NCBI GenBank assembly: GCA_020636075.1
Contig: JACJYO010000012.1
Location: 62,001 to 126,000, forward strand
Source: Lewinellaceae bacterium
GTDB lineage: Bacteria > Bacteroidota > Bacteroidia > Chitinophagales > Saprospiraceae
DNA length: 64,000 nt
Reading direction: 5' to 3'
In this document: piece by piece, positions 52,346-62,696 of the stretch
Layout: each line of letters starts with the position of its first letter
Position numbering within the stretch: position 1 is the first letter of the stretch
The notes under the pieces: generated by a model
The model's database searches: none
What the model was told of the DNA's origin: nothing
What the model saw: the letters and a program-made list of their open reading frames with translations, nothing else
Translations under genes and position numbers: made by a program

Positions 52346-52375
52346 ATTGGGCTTTGGACAAATGCACTATCTTTG
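52346..52375 (+). promoter_or_regulatory. Promoter-like -33/-7 pair far upstream of the first susC
   Basis: ATTG (52346-52349) and a perfect TATCTTTG (52368-52375) are 18 nt apart. Transcription would begin about 52382 and leave a 560-nt leader before susC. Confidence 0.5.
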
Positions 52376-52381
52376 ATTTAA

Positions 52382-52939
52382 TGATCCGCCAGGATCAACT
52401 GGTCTTTGACCACTACTTTTCTCAATAATCCTTCTCTAGTTTAATTTCCAACCAATTCAAACTTTTGAAGTCCGACAGGCTTGCAGTGGTAATGGTGCCT
52501 GGCACCATTGAGCCTGTCTTTCGTGTGGTTTTATTACCACTTCCACCGTTGGAAACTTTTCAAATTTCAGATTTCAACTTTCAAATTGGACATTAAAAGG
52601 ACGATTCAGGTATCAGAGCAGTCTTTGAATTTGAAATTGGAAAAGAAAAATTTGAAATTGGAAAAGTACGGGCTACCGGAACGCTGAACAGTTAAGCATG
52701 CCCAACCAACTCCGGAACTAATCGCCATGCGAGCCGTTTGAACGATCAACGGCCTCCGCGCATACCAATTCAAACTTCTGGAAGTCATCCCGTCGAGGGT
52801 GACGCACCCGTGTTTTTTGCGCTTTTGCAATTCGTACAGCAGCCTGGGTAGTAATCGCTCCGATGGGACTTGCGCAGCACTGTCTGCGCATGCACTTAGC
52901 GGAAACTAATTCATTCTTTACTCACTAAATTTTTTAGGT
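52382..52939 (+). other. Long structured leader of the first SusC/SusD operon
   Basis: No ORF of note. A 20-nt motif ACCAATTCAAACTT-TGAAGTC occurs twice (about 52450 and 52766). Each copy is followed by a hairpin: GACAGGCT/AGCCTGTC enclosing AATGGTGCC/GGCACCATT (52479-52519), and GGGTG-ACG-CACCC before GTGTTTTTT (about 52796-52817). Between them lie GAAATTGGAAAAGAAAAATT repeat words (52555-52670). TGCGCA is inverted near 52875-52892. It could carry attenuation or anti-termination control; no known riboswitch is recognised. Confidence 0.4.
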
Positions 52940-55900
52940 ATGAAGCGATTACTAACAAGTTTAATCCTGCTATGCACTATAGTGGGATTTACCTACGCCC
53001 AGCGCACGGTGGTTGGCACTGTGAAGGGCGATGATGGCGAAGCGCTTATTGGCGCTTCCGTTCGGGTAAAAGGCACCAATTCGGGTGCTGTGACGGATGC
53101 CTTCGGCAAATATTCCGTTTCAGTGCCCGCGGGCTCCAACACCCTGGTATTCACCTACACCGGGTTTACCACGCTGGAAATCCCTTTGGGCGCCTCCAAT
53201 GTTGTTGATGCGGTAATGGAATCTGGAACAGTTTTGCGTGAAGCGGTGGTTACAGCGCTCGGCATTTCCAGGCAAGAAAAATCACTGGGTTACGGGGTAA
53301 CCAGTGTGAAAGGTGAGGATGTGGCGCGCTCCGGCGAAGTGAACGTGATCCAGGGCCTCGCAGCCAAATCATCGGGTGTGCAGATCATCGGCTCAGCCGG
53401 AACGCCCGGGGCATCATCCAAAATCCTGATTCGGGGCAACTCAACCTTTACGGGTGAAAACCAACCCCTGATCGTTGTGGATGGCGTGCCTTATGACAAC
53501 CAAACACTCGGCTCAGAAGCGGCAGACTACCCCTTCAATGCGACCAATAACGGCGTGAACAACAGTAACCGCGCACTGGACCTGAACCCGGCCGATGTGG
53601 AAAGTATAAACATCCTGAAAGGGCCGGCAGCCGCAGCGCTGTACGGTACCCGGGCAGCCAATGGAGTCTTATTGATTACTACGAAAAAAGGCGGAAAAGG
53701 CATGTCGGTCAATGTCAGCTCCAGTGTGGCTTTTGACCAGGTGAACAAGTTGCCGGAAATTCAAATGGAATACGGACAAGGCACCGGTGGCGGTTCATTG
53801 ACCAGTGCAGAAGGTACTTATGTGGACCAAACGCCGCTTAGTTGGGGTCCACGCATTGGCACCGCCGGCGTACCGGAAGTTGCCCAGGCCTATGACAACC
53901 TGGACCTCTACTTTAAAACCGGTGTTTCCTATACCAATAATATTTCTATCTCGATGGGCAGCGAGAACACCTCCTTCCGCCTGTCCTATGGAAATGTAAA
54001 CCAGGGCGGGATTGTGCCCAATACAGAACTCAAACGAAATTCATTCCGCCTGACGGCAAACTCAGAGTTTAACCGCTTCAGTTTGTCCGCAACTGCTGCT
54101 TATGTAAACACGAAAGACATCAAAGCCCAAAACGGAAGCAATCTTTCAGGTGTGATGCTGGGACTCACACGGATGCCGCCGAGTTTTAATATTCTGGGTG
54201 GCCCGGGTCCGAATGGTTACGATACCCGCGATGGTCAGTCCTGGACGTATTTTAGTTTGTATGACAACCCACTTTGGTCGGCGTACAACAACCCGATGAC
54301 GGGCGATGTAGATCGCATAACCGGCAACATCAGCGGGACTTTTTCAGCATTCAGCTGGCTTGACCTGACCGCCCGCCTTGGCGCCGATGCCTATACGGAT
54401 GACCGTCAGCAGGTCTTTGCAGTTGGCGCACAGGATCCGCCGGCTCCGGTTGGTGAAATTTGGGAAAACACCAAACGCCGCCTGGAGGTGAATGCCGATA
54501 TGTTTGCGTCGTTTAAACCCCAGTTACAAGGTCAGTTTGGTGTTAATGCGACACTGGGCCTGAACCTGAACTCCCGGCGCGATGATGACCTCTTTGCCCG
54601 CGGCCGTAACCTGGCCATTCCAAATTTTTACCACCTGAGCAATGCTTCGGACTTGTATAACAGCGAGGAATTAACGGAGAAACGCATCGCCGGTATTTTT
54701 GGGGAGTTGGGCTTTTCGTATGCCAACCAGCTTTATTTGAACTTTACAGGACGCAATGACTGGGCCTCCACGTTTGGGGAAAGCGCTCGTAAAAACGGCT
54801 TCTTTTACCCTTCTGCCAACCTGGCTTGGGTGTTTTCTGAAATACTGCCTTCAACCGACATCCTTTCTTTCGGTAAAGTCCGGGCAAGCTACGCCCGTGC
54901 TGGTATTGAACCGGTAGCATATCGCACCAAAACATACTACCTCGCACCGTTTATCACGGATGGCTTTACAGATGGTTTTGGCTTTCCGTACGGCGGCCAA
55001 AATGGCTTTAGTTTGAGCAGCCGGCTTGGCAATGCCAATTTGGAGCCCGAGATTAACACGACCACTGAATTTGGGGTTAACCTGAAATTTTTAAGGAACA
55101 AAATCGATCTCGATGTCAACTACTACATCAGTAAGAGTTCGAACCTGCTGGTTTTGCGTCCGCTTGCCGGAAGTTCCGGTGCCGAAGAGGTTTATACCAA
55201 TATCGGGAAGATGGAAAACAAAGGTTGGGAAATTGAATTAGGCCTGCATCCAGTTTCGATCACCAACTTTAAATGGAGCATCTACGGTAATTTCTCGCGC
55301 AACGAAAACACGGTAACCCAACTTGCAGAAGGCGTAGATGAAATCAATATTGAAACAGCCTTTTCATCAATTGGCTCCTTCGCCATTGTTGGGCAGCCAT
55401 ACGGCGCATTTTATGCCACACGGTGGGAGCGGACAGCTGACGGTCAGTTAATGATCCAGGCCAACGGTTTGCCATTGCGGGCTGCTACCCGCGGCAATGT
55501 GGGCAACCCCTATCCGGACTGGACAGCTGGCATCCGCAACGTTTTTGAGGTTTATGGTGTGACAATCAACGGCTTGCTGGATATCCGCCACGGCGGTTCG
55601 CTGTGGAATGGCACCGATGCCCGGCTCAACCGTTTTGGTACCACGTTGGCTTCAGGCGATCGCGATCGCACGTATGTGATTGAAGGCGTCAAAATTTCCG
55701 ATGGCACCCCGAACGATATTGCTATTTCGGCCAACCAGTATTTCTCCAACTTCGTCGGGGATGGCACGGCAGCCGTTGAGCAGCACATTCAGGATGGCGG
55801 TTGGATTCGCTTGCGGGAACTAACCCTGGGCTACAACATTCCGATTCCAAACAATAAATACGTTAAGGGAATCAACCTGTATGTAACCGGCCGAAACCTG

Positions 55901-56035
55901 TGGCTGAGTACAGACTACATTGGTGTTGACCCCGAAACTTCGTTGAACGGGGCGGGCTCCAATATCGGCGGCTTCGACTATTTTAATATGCCAAACACGA
56001 AATCGTACATCGTTGGGTTGAACCTTAGTTTCTAA
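52940..56035 (+). CDS. SusC-type TonB-dependent transporter (pair 1)
   Basis: 1031 residues. The signal peptide MKRLLTSLILLCTIVGFTYA is followed by a carboxypeptidase-regulatory-like domain about 23-100 (VVGTVKGDDGEALIGASVRV). The plug is about 115-250 (VVVDGVPYDNQTLGS, GPAAAALYGTRAANGVLLIT) and the 22-strand barrel runs to the C-terminal aromatic SYIVGLNLSF. It imports an oligomer bound by the SusD lipoprotein encoded 8 nt later. Substrate unknown. The N-terminal third is very similar to the second SusC. Confidence 0.95.
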   Translation: MKRLLTSLILLCTIVGFTYAQRTVVGTVKGDDGEALIGASVRVKGTNSGAVTDAFGKYSVSVPAGSNTLVFTYTGFTTLEIPLGASNVVDAVMESGTVLREAVVTALGISRQEKSLGYGVTSVKGEDVARSGEVNVIQGLAAKSSGVQIIGSAGTPGASSKILIRGNSTFTGENQPLIVVDGVPYDNQTLGSEAADYPFNATNNGVNNSNRALDLNPADVESINILKGPAAAALYGTRAANGVLLITTKKGGKGMSVNVSSSVAFDQVNKLPEIQMEYGQGTGGGSLTSAEGTYVDQTPLSWGPRIGTAGVPEVAQAYDNLDLYFKTGVSYTNNISISMGSENTSFRLSYGNVNQGGIVPNTELKRNSFRLTANSEFNRFSLSATAAYVNTKDIKAQNGSNLSGVMLGLTRMPPSFNILGGPGPNGYDTRDGQSWTYFSLYDNPLWSAYNNPMTGDVDRITGNISGTFSAFSWLDLTARLGADAYTDDRQQVFAVGAQDPPAPVGEIWENTKRRLEVNADMFASFKPQLQGQFGVNATLGLNLNSRRDDDLFARGRNLAIPNFYHLSNASDLYNSEELTEKRIAGIFGELGFSYANQLYLNFTGRNDWASTFGESARKNGFFYPSANLAWVFSEILPSTDILSFGKVRASYARAGIEPVAYRTKTYYLAPFITDGFTDGFGFPYGGQNGFSLSSRLGNANLEPEINTTTEFGVNLKFLRNKIDLDVNYYISKSSNLLVLRPLAGSSGAEEVYTNIGKMENKGWEIELGLHPVSITNFKWSIYGNFSRNENTVTQLAEGVDEINIETAFSSIGSFAIVGQPYGAFYATRWERTADGQLMIQANGLPLRAATRGNVGNPYPDWTAGIRNVFEVYGVTINGLLDIRHGGSLWNGTDARLNRFGTTLASGDRDRTYVIEGVKISDGTPNDIAISANQYFSNFVGDGTAAVEQHIQDGGWIRLRELTLGYNIPIPNNKYVKGINLYVTGRNLWLSTDYIGVDPETSLNGAGSNIGGFDYFNMPNTKSYIVGLNLSF

Positions 56036-56043
56036 TTCAAAAA

Positions 56044-57462
56044 ATGAAAATTGTTATGAAAAATATAGCTAGTGCAGGTTTCCTGACATTATTGATCCTG
56101 TTAGGAAGCGCATCCTGCTCCAAATTTGTGGATGGTTACGAAGTTTCGCCCAACTCACCGGAAGAAACTACGCCAGCTTTGCTGACGACCGTTATCCAGG
56201 TAGCCACCTTTTCGCACTTCACCGGTCAGTTTTCGCGGTTTGCCGCTATGATGACACAGCAATGTGCCGGCACGCAAGCCCAATATGAGGATATCGCTAA
56301 CTACTCCCTTTTGGAAGGCGATAACAACAATGAATGGAATTCGCAGTATTCGGCAATTACCGATTGCAATATTCTCATCGATTTGGCCGGAACCACAAAC
56401 CCGTATTATCAGGGAATAGCCAAAATACTCAAGGCCATGAATCTTGGGATAACGACTGATCTGTGGGGCAATGTGCCAAACAGGGAAGCAGGTAAAGGGC
56501 TGCAAGGCGAGGAGTTTTACAACGCGGCCTACGATCCGCAGGAAATGGTCTACCAGGATATACAAACCTTGCTGACTGAAGCGATCAGCGATCTAAGCAA
56601 AGACGCCGGCTCCAATGCTATTCTGCCAGGACTGGATGATCTCATCTTCAATGGTGATGCCTCCAGATGGGTCATAACCGCGAATATTCTGAAAGCGCGG
56701 TATGAGAATCACCTGAGCAAACGCGATGCAGCAGGTTCTGCTACCAGGGCGCTGGCTGCAATTGACGCAGCTGTTGCTGCCGGTTTAGGTGGAACCGATA
56801 CCGATTGCAATGCGATTTTCCCCGGCGACGGCAACTCATTGAACCAATGGTATGCCTTTCAGCAAACGCGTGGCGATTACATTAAAATGGGAGAAGGTTT
56901 TGTAAACTTACTGGAGGGGATCAATGATCCGCGCCTGCCGTTTTATGCAGCGCTGGATGCCTCCGGCGGGATTACCGGCACACCACTTGGATCAACATTA
57001 ACCACGACCTCGGATATTGGCGATTTTTTCGCCGCACCCGATGCACCTGCACCCTTGGTATCTTATGTTGAAGCCAAGTTTATCGAAGCCGAAGCGGCAT
57101 TCCGGGCCAATCAAAAACTGCGCGCTGCCAATGCCCACAATGAGGCCATTAAAGCGCACATCAAACTGGTTACCGGAACGGACGCACCGGCTGCCTACGT
57201 CACTGCGCAAGCCAGCGAAACGGATGCAACGATTACTATGGAAAAAATCATGACCCATAAGTATGCTGCCATGTTCACCCAGTTTGAAGTGTACAATGAC
57301 TGGCGGCGGACGAACATACCGGCTCTTACACCAAACCCGAACGGTTTGGTAGCAGGCATCCCGCGTCGCTTACCTACGACGTCCGAGGAACGGTTGTACA
57401 ATGCTAAAGCACCATCTCCAGTCATTTCGGATATTCTGAAACCCGTTTGGTGGGATGAATAA
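56044..57462 (+). CDS. SusD-like surface lipoprotein (pair 1)
   Basis: 472 residues. The lipoprotein signal (LTLLILLGSASC) and the helical SusD fold are clear: KILKAMNLGITTDLWGNVP, FNGDASRWVITANILKARYE, VSYVEAKFIEAEAAFRAN and the C-terminal MEKIMTHKYAAMFTQFEVYN with DWRRTNIPAL. It resembles the SusD-like_2 subfamily. It forms the lid of the adjacent SusC pore. A hairpin terminator follows. Confidence 0.94.
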   Translation: MKIVMKNIASAGFLTLLILLGSASCSKFVDGYEVSPNSPEETTPALLTTVIQVATFSHFTGQFSRFAAMMTQQCAGTQAQYEDIANYSLLEGDNNNEWNSQYSAITDCNILIDLAGTTNPYYQGIAKILKAMNLGITTDLWGNVPNREAGKGLQGEEFYNAAYDPQEMVYQDIQTLLTEAISDLSKDAGSNAILPGLDDLIFNGDASRWVITANILKARYENHLSKRDAAGSATRALAAIDAAVAAGLGGTDTDCNAIFPGDGNSLNQWYAFQQTRGDYIKMGEGFVNLLEGINDPRLPFYAALDASGGITGTPLGSTLTTTSDIGDFFAAPDAPAPLVSYVEAKFIEAEAAFRANQKLRAANAHNEAIKAHIKLVTGTDAPAAYVTAQASETDATITMEKIMTHKYAAMFTQFEVYNDWRRTNIPALTPNPNGLVAGIPRRLPTTSEERLYNAKAPSPVISDILKPVWWDE

Positions 57463-57501
57463 TGGTGCATCTGGTTTTTCCGGATAGACAATACGTATGA
57501 T

Positions 57502-57533
57502 TCGCCCTGTGGCTTCGGCTACAGGGCGATTTT
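57502..57533 (+). terminator. Terminator after the first SusD gene
   Basis: TCGCCCTGT and its complement ACAGGGCGA flank GGCTTCGGCT and are followed by TTTTGC. It lies 40 nt after the stop. The gap to 57823 then holds two -7-like elements. Confidence 0.65.
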
Positions 57534-57630
57534 GCTTAAAAAGAGAGCGGAATTTCGCTAATTGGGCAGGCCGGAGTACGAATATTGCCGGCACTTGTGA
57601 AGACTTCGTTATGTCGGCATTGTACTTTAA

Positions 57631-57675
57631 TAAATTTGCACAAAAGCTATTCTCTTTAAAATTTAAATATCTTTG
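57631..57675 (+). promoter_or_regulatory. Two TAnnTTTG elements upstream of the second susC
   Basis: TAAATTTG (57631-57638) and TATCTTTG (57668-57675) both match the consensus fully. The second is identical to the one upstream of the first susC. Leaders would be about 180 or 145 nt. No clear -33 box. Confidence 0.5.
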
Positions 57676-57823
57676 CATACTGTGCAACCAGGTTAAAATT
57701 GGCTTATCGCCAACATTCTCAATAGTTTAGCCGCTTTTTTGCACGGCAATTTTACCCGCCCCTTCTTTCCATTTTTTGCTTATAATCTGTCAACAAAATT
57801 ATTTAACCAAATCTAACTTTTGT

Positions 57824-60800
57824 ATGAAGCGATTACTAACAACCTTATGGTTGGTGCTAGCTGTCGTGGGCTTCACTCTTGCCCAACGTACCGTAATGGG
57901 TACCGTAAAAGGCGATGATGGCGAACCACTAATTGGCGCAACTGTTCTTATCAAAGGAACCACCGGTGGTGCACGCACCGATGTCAACGGAAAATACTCA
58001 GTATCCGTTCCTGGCGGTTCCGACGTGCTGGTATTTTCCTATACCGGCTACGCTACGCAAGAAATCACGTTGGGCGCTTCCAATGTTGTAGATGTCGTAT
58101 TAGCCGGCGGTCTTGAGTTGCAAGAAACTGTCGTTACGGCACTTGGCGTTTCCCGTTACAAGAACGAATTGCCCTATTCCGCTCAAAAAGTGCAGGGCGA
58201 AGACGTGGCCAACGTCCGAAACCAGAACGTGGTGAACTCCCTTTCTGGTAAGGTTGCCGGCCTTCAAATCTCCCGGAACAACAGTATTGGCGGTTCCACC
58301 AACGTTATTCTGCGTGGTACCAAATCACTGACCGGGAACAACCAGGCATTGTTTGTCGTAGACGGAATTCCTTTTTCCAACGACCTGACAAATGATGCCA
58401 ACTCCCGCACGGGTCGCGGCGGTTATGACTATGGCAATGCTGCCGCAGACGTTAACCCCGACGACATCGAATCCGTTACCGTACTGAAAGGCGCTGCTGC
58501 AACAGCCCTCTACGGCTCTCGGGCTTCGAATGGTGTTGTGATGATTACCACCAAACAAGGCTCCAAGAAAAAAGGCCTCGGTATCACGGCTAACCTGGGC
58601 ATGAACTTCGGTACGATTGACAAATCGACCTTTCCGAAATATCAAGCCAAATATGGCGGTGGTTATGGCGCTTACTACGAAGACCCAACCGGATTCTTCC
58701 TGTCTCGCGACGTAAATGGCGACGGCCAGGATGATCTGGTAATGCCGACCAGCGAAGATGCTTCATGGGGCGGAAAATTTGATCCGAACCTGATGGTTTA
58801 TCAGTGGGATGCATTTGACCCCACTTCGCCTTATTTCAACAAGGCAAGGCCTTGGGTGGCTGCCGCAAATGGCCCGGAAACTTTCTTTGAAACCTCTATC
58901 GGTACCAGCAACAGCGTCATGATCGACGGTGGCACCGACAAAGGCTACTTCAAACTGGGCTATACGCGCAATACCGACAAAGGTTATCTGCCGAACAGTA
59001 ATGTGGACAAAAACATTATCAACTTCGGTGCTGCTTATGACATCACAGATAAACTCAATTTCTTCTCCTCCGTCAACTATACGGCTACAGACGGTAAAGG
59101 CCGCTACGGCACGGGTTACGAATCCCGTAACCAGATGACCAGTTTCCGCCAATGGTGGCAGGTAAATGTCGACGTTCAGGAGCAGCGTGAGGCCTATGAG
59201 CGTACGCTTCAAAACGTCACCTGGAACTGGGCCGACCCGACCGATCTGGTGCCGATTTACTGGGATAACGTGTACTGGACGCGTTTTGAAAACTATCAAA
59301 CGGACAGCCGTAACCGCTACTTTGGTTATGCCGGCTTGAATTTCGAACTTGCTCCCTGGCTGAATATTATGGGCCGCGTTTCGTTGGATCAGTATGACGA
59401 AATTCAGGAAGAACGCTTTGCAGTGGGTAGTATTGACCCATCGCAATATCAGCGTTACAACCGCAACTACCGGGAGTTGAACTATGACCTGATGGCAACG
59501 ATCCCGCAGCGGAACCTTACGGATGCCATCAAGTTTGACGCTTTGATCGGAACGAACATCCGGAAAACGGATATTTCCTCCATCCGCGCTTCCACAAACG
59601 GCGGACTGGTTGTTCCGCGGCTTTATGCGTTGTCCAACACACTAAATACACTCAGCCCACCGACTGAAACGTACACACGCTTGCAAGTGAACGGCATCTT
59701 CGGTAAAGTTGGTTTTGTTTACAATAACTGGGCAGTTCTTGATCTGACAATGCGCCGTGACCAAGCGTCCTCATTGCCGAAAGAGAACAACTCGTACTAC
59801 TATCCTTCTGCATCCTTGGGCCTTATCCTCTCTGAGTTTATGAGCGATAATGGATTTATTTCCTTTGCCAAAGCCCGGGTGAACTACGCTGAAGTAGGTA
59901 ATACGGCTCCACCACTCAGTATTGATGACGTTTACAACCTCGGCACGGCATTTGGCGATGCTACGGTTGCTTCGCTGGCAACGACCAAAAACAACTCAAA
60001 CCTGAAACCGGAGCGTACCACCAGCCTGGAAGCCGGTCTTGAAATGCGTTTTGCCCGCGACCGCTTTGGTGTAGACGTAACCGTTTACAAACAAAATACG
60101 AAAGACCAGATCCTGCCTGCAACAGTTACCCGTGCAACAGGTTACAACTCGGTATATATCAATGCCGGTGATGTGGAAAACAAAGGTGTGGAAGTTCAAT
60201 TCTTCGCCCGCCCGGTGGTTACGCGCGACTTCAACTGGCGCATTGGTGTGAACTGGGGCCTCAACCGCAACAAAGTACTTGACCTGGGTGGTATCGACAA
60301 CCTCCAACTGGGTACTGCACAAGGTGGCTTTAGTGTAAACGCCGCGCTGGGTGAGCCTTACGGCACGATCCGCGGTACAAACTTTACTTACCTGAATGGT
60401 CAGAAAGTGGTGAACTCTGCCGGTTACTACCAGAACAGCACGACTACCAATGAAATCATTGGCAATGTTAATCCAGACTGGATTGGCGGTATCACCAACA
60501 GCCTTACCTTCAAGAACATCACACTGGGCTTCCTGATTGATGTCAAAAAAGGCGGTGACGTATTCTCACTTGACCTGTACTACGGTCTGGCTACCGGCTT
60601 GTACGAAGAAACTGCCGGCCTGAATGACCTGGGCAATGAAGTACGCGCTTCGCTGGCTGACGGCGGCGGGCTTATCCTGCCGGGTGTAAAAGCCGACGGC
60701 ACGCCAAACGACATCCGTTATGATGCAACCAACTTTGGTATCTACGGATACCGCCGGAATCCGGCTGCCGCTTTTGTGTATGATGCCGGTTTTGTAAAAC

Positions 60801-61030
60801 TGAGAGAGGTTAACCTGACTTGGGATATTCCTTCCCGAATTTTGGGTGACGGTCGTATTTTCAAAGGAATTGCTTTGGGTGTGTATGGTCGCAACCTGTG
60901 GATCATTCACAAAAACCTCCCACACGCTGATCCGGAAGAAGGTTATGGCGCCGGCAACTTCCAGGGCCACCAAGGTGGTGCTTATCCGACTGCCAGAACT
61001 ATTGGATTTAACCTTAACCTTAAATTCTAA
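57824..61030 (+). CDS. SusC-type TonB-dependent transporter (pair 2)
   Basis: The ATG at 57824 is used because it starts the signal peptide MKRLLTTLWLVLAVVGFTLA; the upstream ATG adds 16 unrelated residues. 1068 residues. The regulatory-like domain (VMGTVKGDDGEPLIGATVLI), plug (LRGTKSLTGNNQALFVVDGI, GAAATALYGSRASNGVVMIT) and barrel end in TARTIGFNLNLKF. It is paralogous to pair 1, closest in the first 110 residues, but with a different barrel, so the substrates probably differ. Confidence 0.95.
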   Translation: MKRLLTTLWLVLAVVGFTLAQRTVMGTVKGDDGEPLIGATVLIKGTTGGARTDVNGKYSVSVPGGSDVLVFSYTGYATQEITLGASNVVDVVLAGGLELQETVVTALGVSRYKNELPYSAQKVQGEDVANVRNQNVVNSLSGKVAGLQISRNNSIGGSTNVILRGTKSLTGNNQALFVVDGIPFSNDLTNDANSRTGRGGYDYGNAAADVNPDDIESVTVLKGAAATALYGSRASNGVVMITTKQGSKKKGLGITANLGMNFGTIDKSTFPKYQAKYGGGYGAYYEDPTGFFLSRDVNGDGQDDLVMPTSEDASWGGKFDPNLMVYQWDAFDPTSPYFNKARPWVAAANGPETFFETSIGTSNSVMIDGGTDKGYFKLGYTRNTDKGYLPNSNVDKNIINFGAAYDITDKLNFFSSVNYTATDGKGRYGTGYESRNQMTSFRQWWQVNVDVQEQREAYERTLQNVTWNWADPTDLVPIYWDNVYWTRFENYQTDSRNRYFGYAGLNFELAPWLNIMGRVSLDQYDEIQEERFAVGSIDPSQYQRYNRNYRELNYDLMATIPQRNLTDAIKFDALIGTNIRKTDISSIRASTNGGLVVPRLYALSNTLNTLSPPTETYTRLQVNGIFGKVGFVYNNWAVLDLTMRRDQASSLPKENNSYYYPSASLGLILSEFMSDNGFISFAKARVNYAEVGNTAPPLSIDDVYNLGTAFGDATVASLATTKNNSNLKPERTTSLEAGLEMRFARDRFGVDVTVYKQNTKDQILPATVTRATGYNSVYINAGDVENKGVEVQFFARPVVTRDFNWRIGVNWGLNRNKVLDLGGIDNLQLGTAQGGFSVNAALGEPYGTIRGTNFTYLNGQKVVNSAGYYQNSTTTNEIIGNVNPDWIGGITNSLTFKNITLGFLIDVKKGGDVFSLDLYYGLATGLYEETAGLNDLGNEVRASLADGGGLILPGVKADGTPNDIRYDATNFGIYGYRRNPAAAFVYDAGFVKLREVNLTWDIPSRILGDGRIFKGIALGVYGRNLWIIHKNLPHADPEEGYGAGNFQGHQGGAYPTARTIGFNLNLKF

Positions 61031-61042
61031 ATCAATTTTAGC

Positions 61043-62479
61043 ATGAAAAAGATATTATTCCTCCTCTTTCTTGTAGGGTTTACCTTCTCCTGCACTAAAG
61101 ATTTTGAAAGCTTGAACACGGATCAGAAGAATCCGTCTAATGTTCCTCCGGGTACGTTGTTCTCCTTTGCACAAAAATCAATGCAGGACCTGATGACGGA
61201 ACCAAACGTAAACCGGAATATCTTCCGCTTTTTGTCCCAGTATTGGACCTCAACTACCTATGTGGATGAGCCGCAGTACGACATCTCAACCCGGAATATT
61301 CCGCAAAACGTTTGGCGCATCCTGTATCGCGACGTGCTGAATAACATGAAAGAATGCCAGCGACTCATTCCCGAACAGGGAGCGGGCGTGATTCCAGTTG
61401 TTCAGAAAAATCAAAATGCCTGCGCGGAAATCATGACGGTGTATACGTATTCGGTTTTGGTGCTCACGTTCGGCGATGTACCATATTCCGAGGCGCTAAG
61501 CTACCCGAATCTGTATCCAAAGTTCGACGATGCCAAAACGATTTATACTGATTTGGCTACTCGCCTGGACAAGGCAATTTCTGATATTGATGTAAACAAT
61601 GGCGGCTTTGGCAGCCAGGATTTGTTGTATGCTGGCGACATGGCCGGTTGGAAAACGTTTGCCAACTCGCTAAAACTCCGCCTGGGTATGATCCTTGCCG
61701 ACGCGGATGCCGGTACGGCAAAGCGCATGGTGGAAGAAGCCGCTCCGGGAGCAATCAAAGCTAATGGTGAAAACGCTGTTTTCTACTATATGTCTTCTCC
61801 GCCGAACACCAACCCGATTTGGGTGGATCTGGTGCAAAGTGGCCGGAAAGACTTTGTGGCTGCCAACACTATTGTTGATGCCATGAATGGCTTGAATGAT
61901 CCCCGCGTGCCGCTCTACTTCACCGAAGATGCAAACGGTGGTTATACCGGTGGTATCTATGGCACCAGCAACAACTACGCTACGTATTCCAAACCTGCTG
62001 AAATAATTACAGAACCTGATTTTGAAGCGCTCCTGATCGACTATGCCGAAGTGGAATTCCTGCTGGCTGAAGCTGTTGAGCGCAACATGAACGTAGGCGG
62101 CACCGCTGCCGAGCACTATGAAAAAGCCATTCGGGCTTCCATTCAATACTGGGGTGGCAGTACCGCTGATGCCGATACCTACCTGGGTCAGGCTTCTGTT
62201 GCTTATGCCACTGCAACCGGCGACTGGAAGCAAAAAATCGGTACGCAAAAATGGATCGCCCTGTACAACCGCGGTTTTGATGGCTGGGTTGAATGGCGCC
62301 GTTTCGACTACCCGATTCTGAATGTTCCTCCGGACCCGTCGATCACCTATGCTGATATTCCGCGTCGTTATACCTATCCGGTTGACGAGCAAAACCTGAA
62401 TACAGACAACTACAATGCGGCTTCCACAGCTATTGGTGGTGATAATGTGAAAACAAAATTGTTCTGGGATAAATTCTAA
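61043..62479 (+). CDS. SusD-like surface lipoprotein (pair 2)
   Basis: 478 residues. Lipoprotein signal MKKILFLLFLVGFTFSC, then a SusD-like_2 fold: CAEIMTVYTYSVLVLTFGDV with VPYSEAL, LLYAGDMAGWKTFANSLKLR, IDYAEVEFLLAEAVERN, and the C-terminal KIGTQKWIALYNRGFDGWVE with EWRRFDYP. It starts 12 nt after the SusC stop. A strong terminator follows. Confidence 0.95.
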   Translation: MKKILFLLFLVGFTFSCTKDFESLNTDQKNPSNVPPGTLFSFAQKSMQDLMTEPNVNRNIFRFLSQYWTSTTYVDEPQYDISTRNIPQNVWRILYRDVLNNMKECQRLIPEQGAGVIPVVQKNQNACAEIMTVYTYSVLVLTFGDVPYSEALSYPNLYPKFDDAKTIYTDLATRLDKAISDIDVNNGGFGSQDLLYAGDMAGWKTFANSLKLRLGMILADADAGTAKRMVEEAAPGAIKANGENAVFYYMSSPPNTNPIWVDLVQSGRKDFVAANTIVDAMNGLNDPRVPLYFTEDANGGYTGGIYGTSNNYATYSKPAEIITEPDFEALLIDYAEVEFLLAEAVERNMNVGGTAAEHYEKAIRASIQYWGGSTADADTYLGQASVAYATATGDWKQKIGTQKWIALYNRGFDGWVEWRRFDYPILNVPPDPSITYADIPRRYTYPVDEQNLNTDNYNAASTAIGGDNVKTKLFWDKF

Positions 62480-62503
62480 GAACAGTTTAAGAATTCTCTA
62501 TTG

Positions 62504-62540
62504 GGGCTGTTTGAGTTTTCTCAAACAGCCCTTCTTTTTT
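62504..62540 (+). terminator. Rho-independent terminator after the second SusD gene
   Basis: Perfect 12-bp stem GGGCTGTTTGAG with a TTTT loop, followed by TTCTTTTTT, 24 nt after the stop. Confidence 0.9.
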
Positions 62541-62696
62541 CCAACAGACAGGTGCAGTCATCTGACGCAACAATCCCCATTATTCAGCAGTTTTATGCGC
62601 ACATAGAATCAATTACTCCTGTAAACCCGCCATTTTTCCCGAAATTTGCATCTATACAAAGGAAGGTTTCTTATTTCATCATTTTGTCTACTTGAT

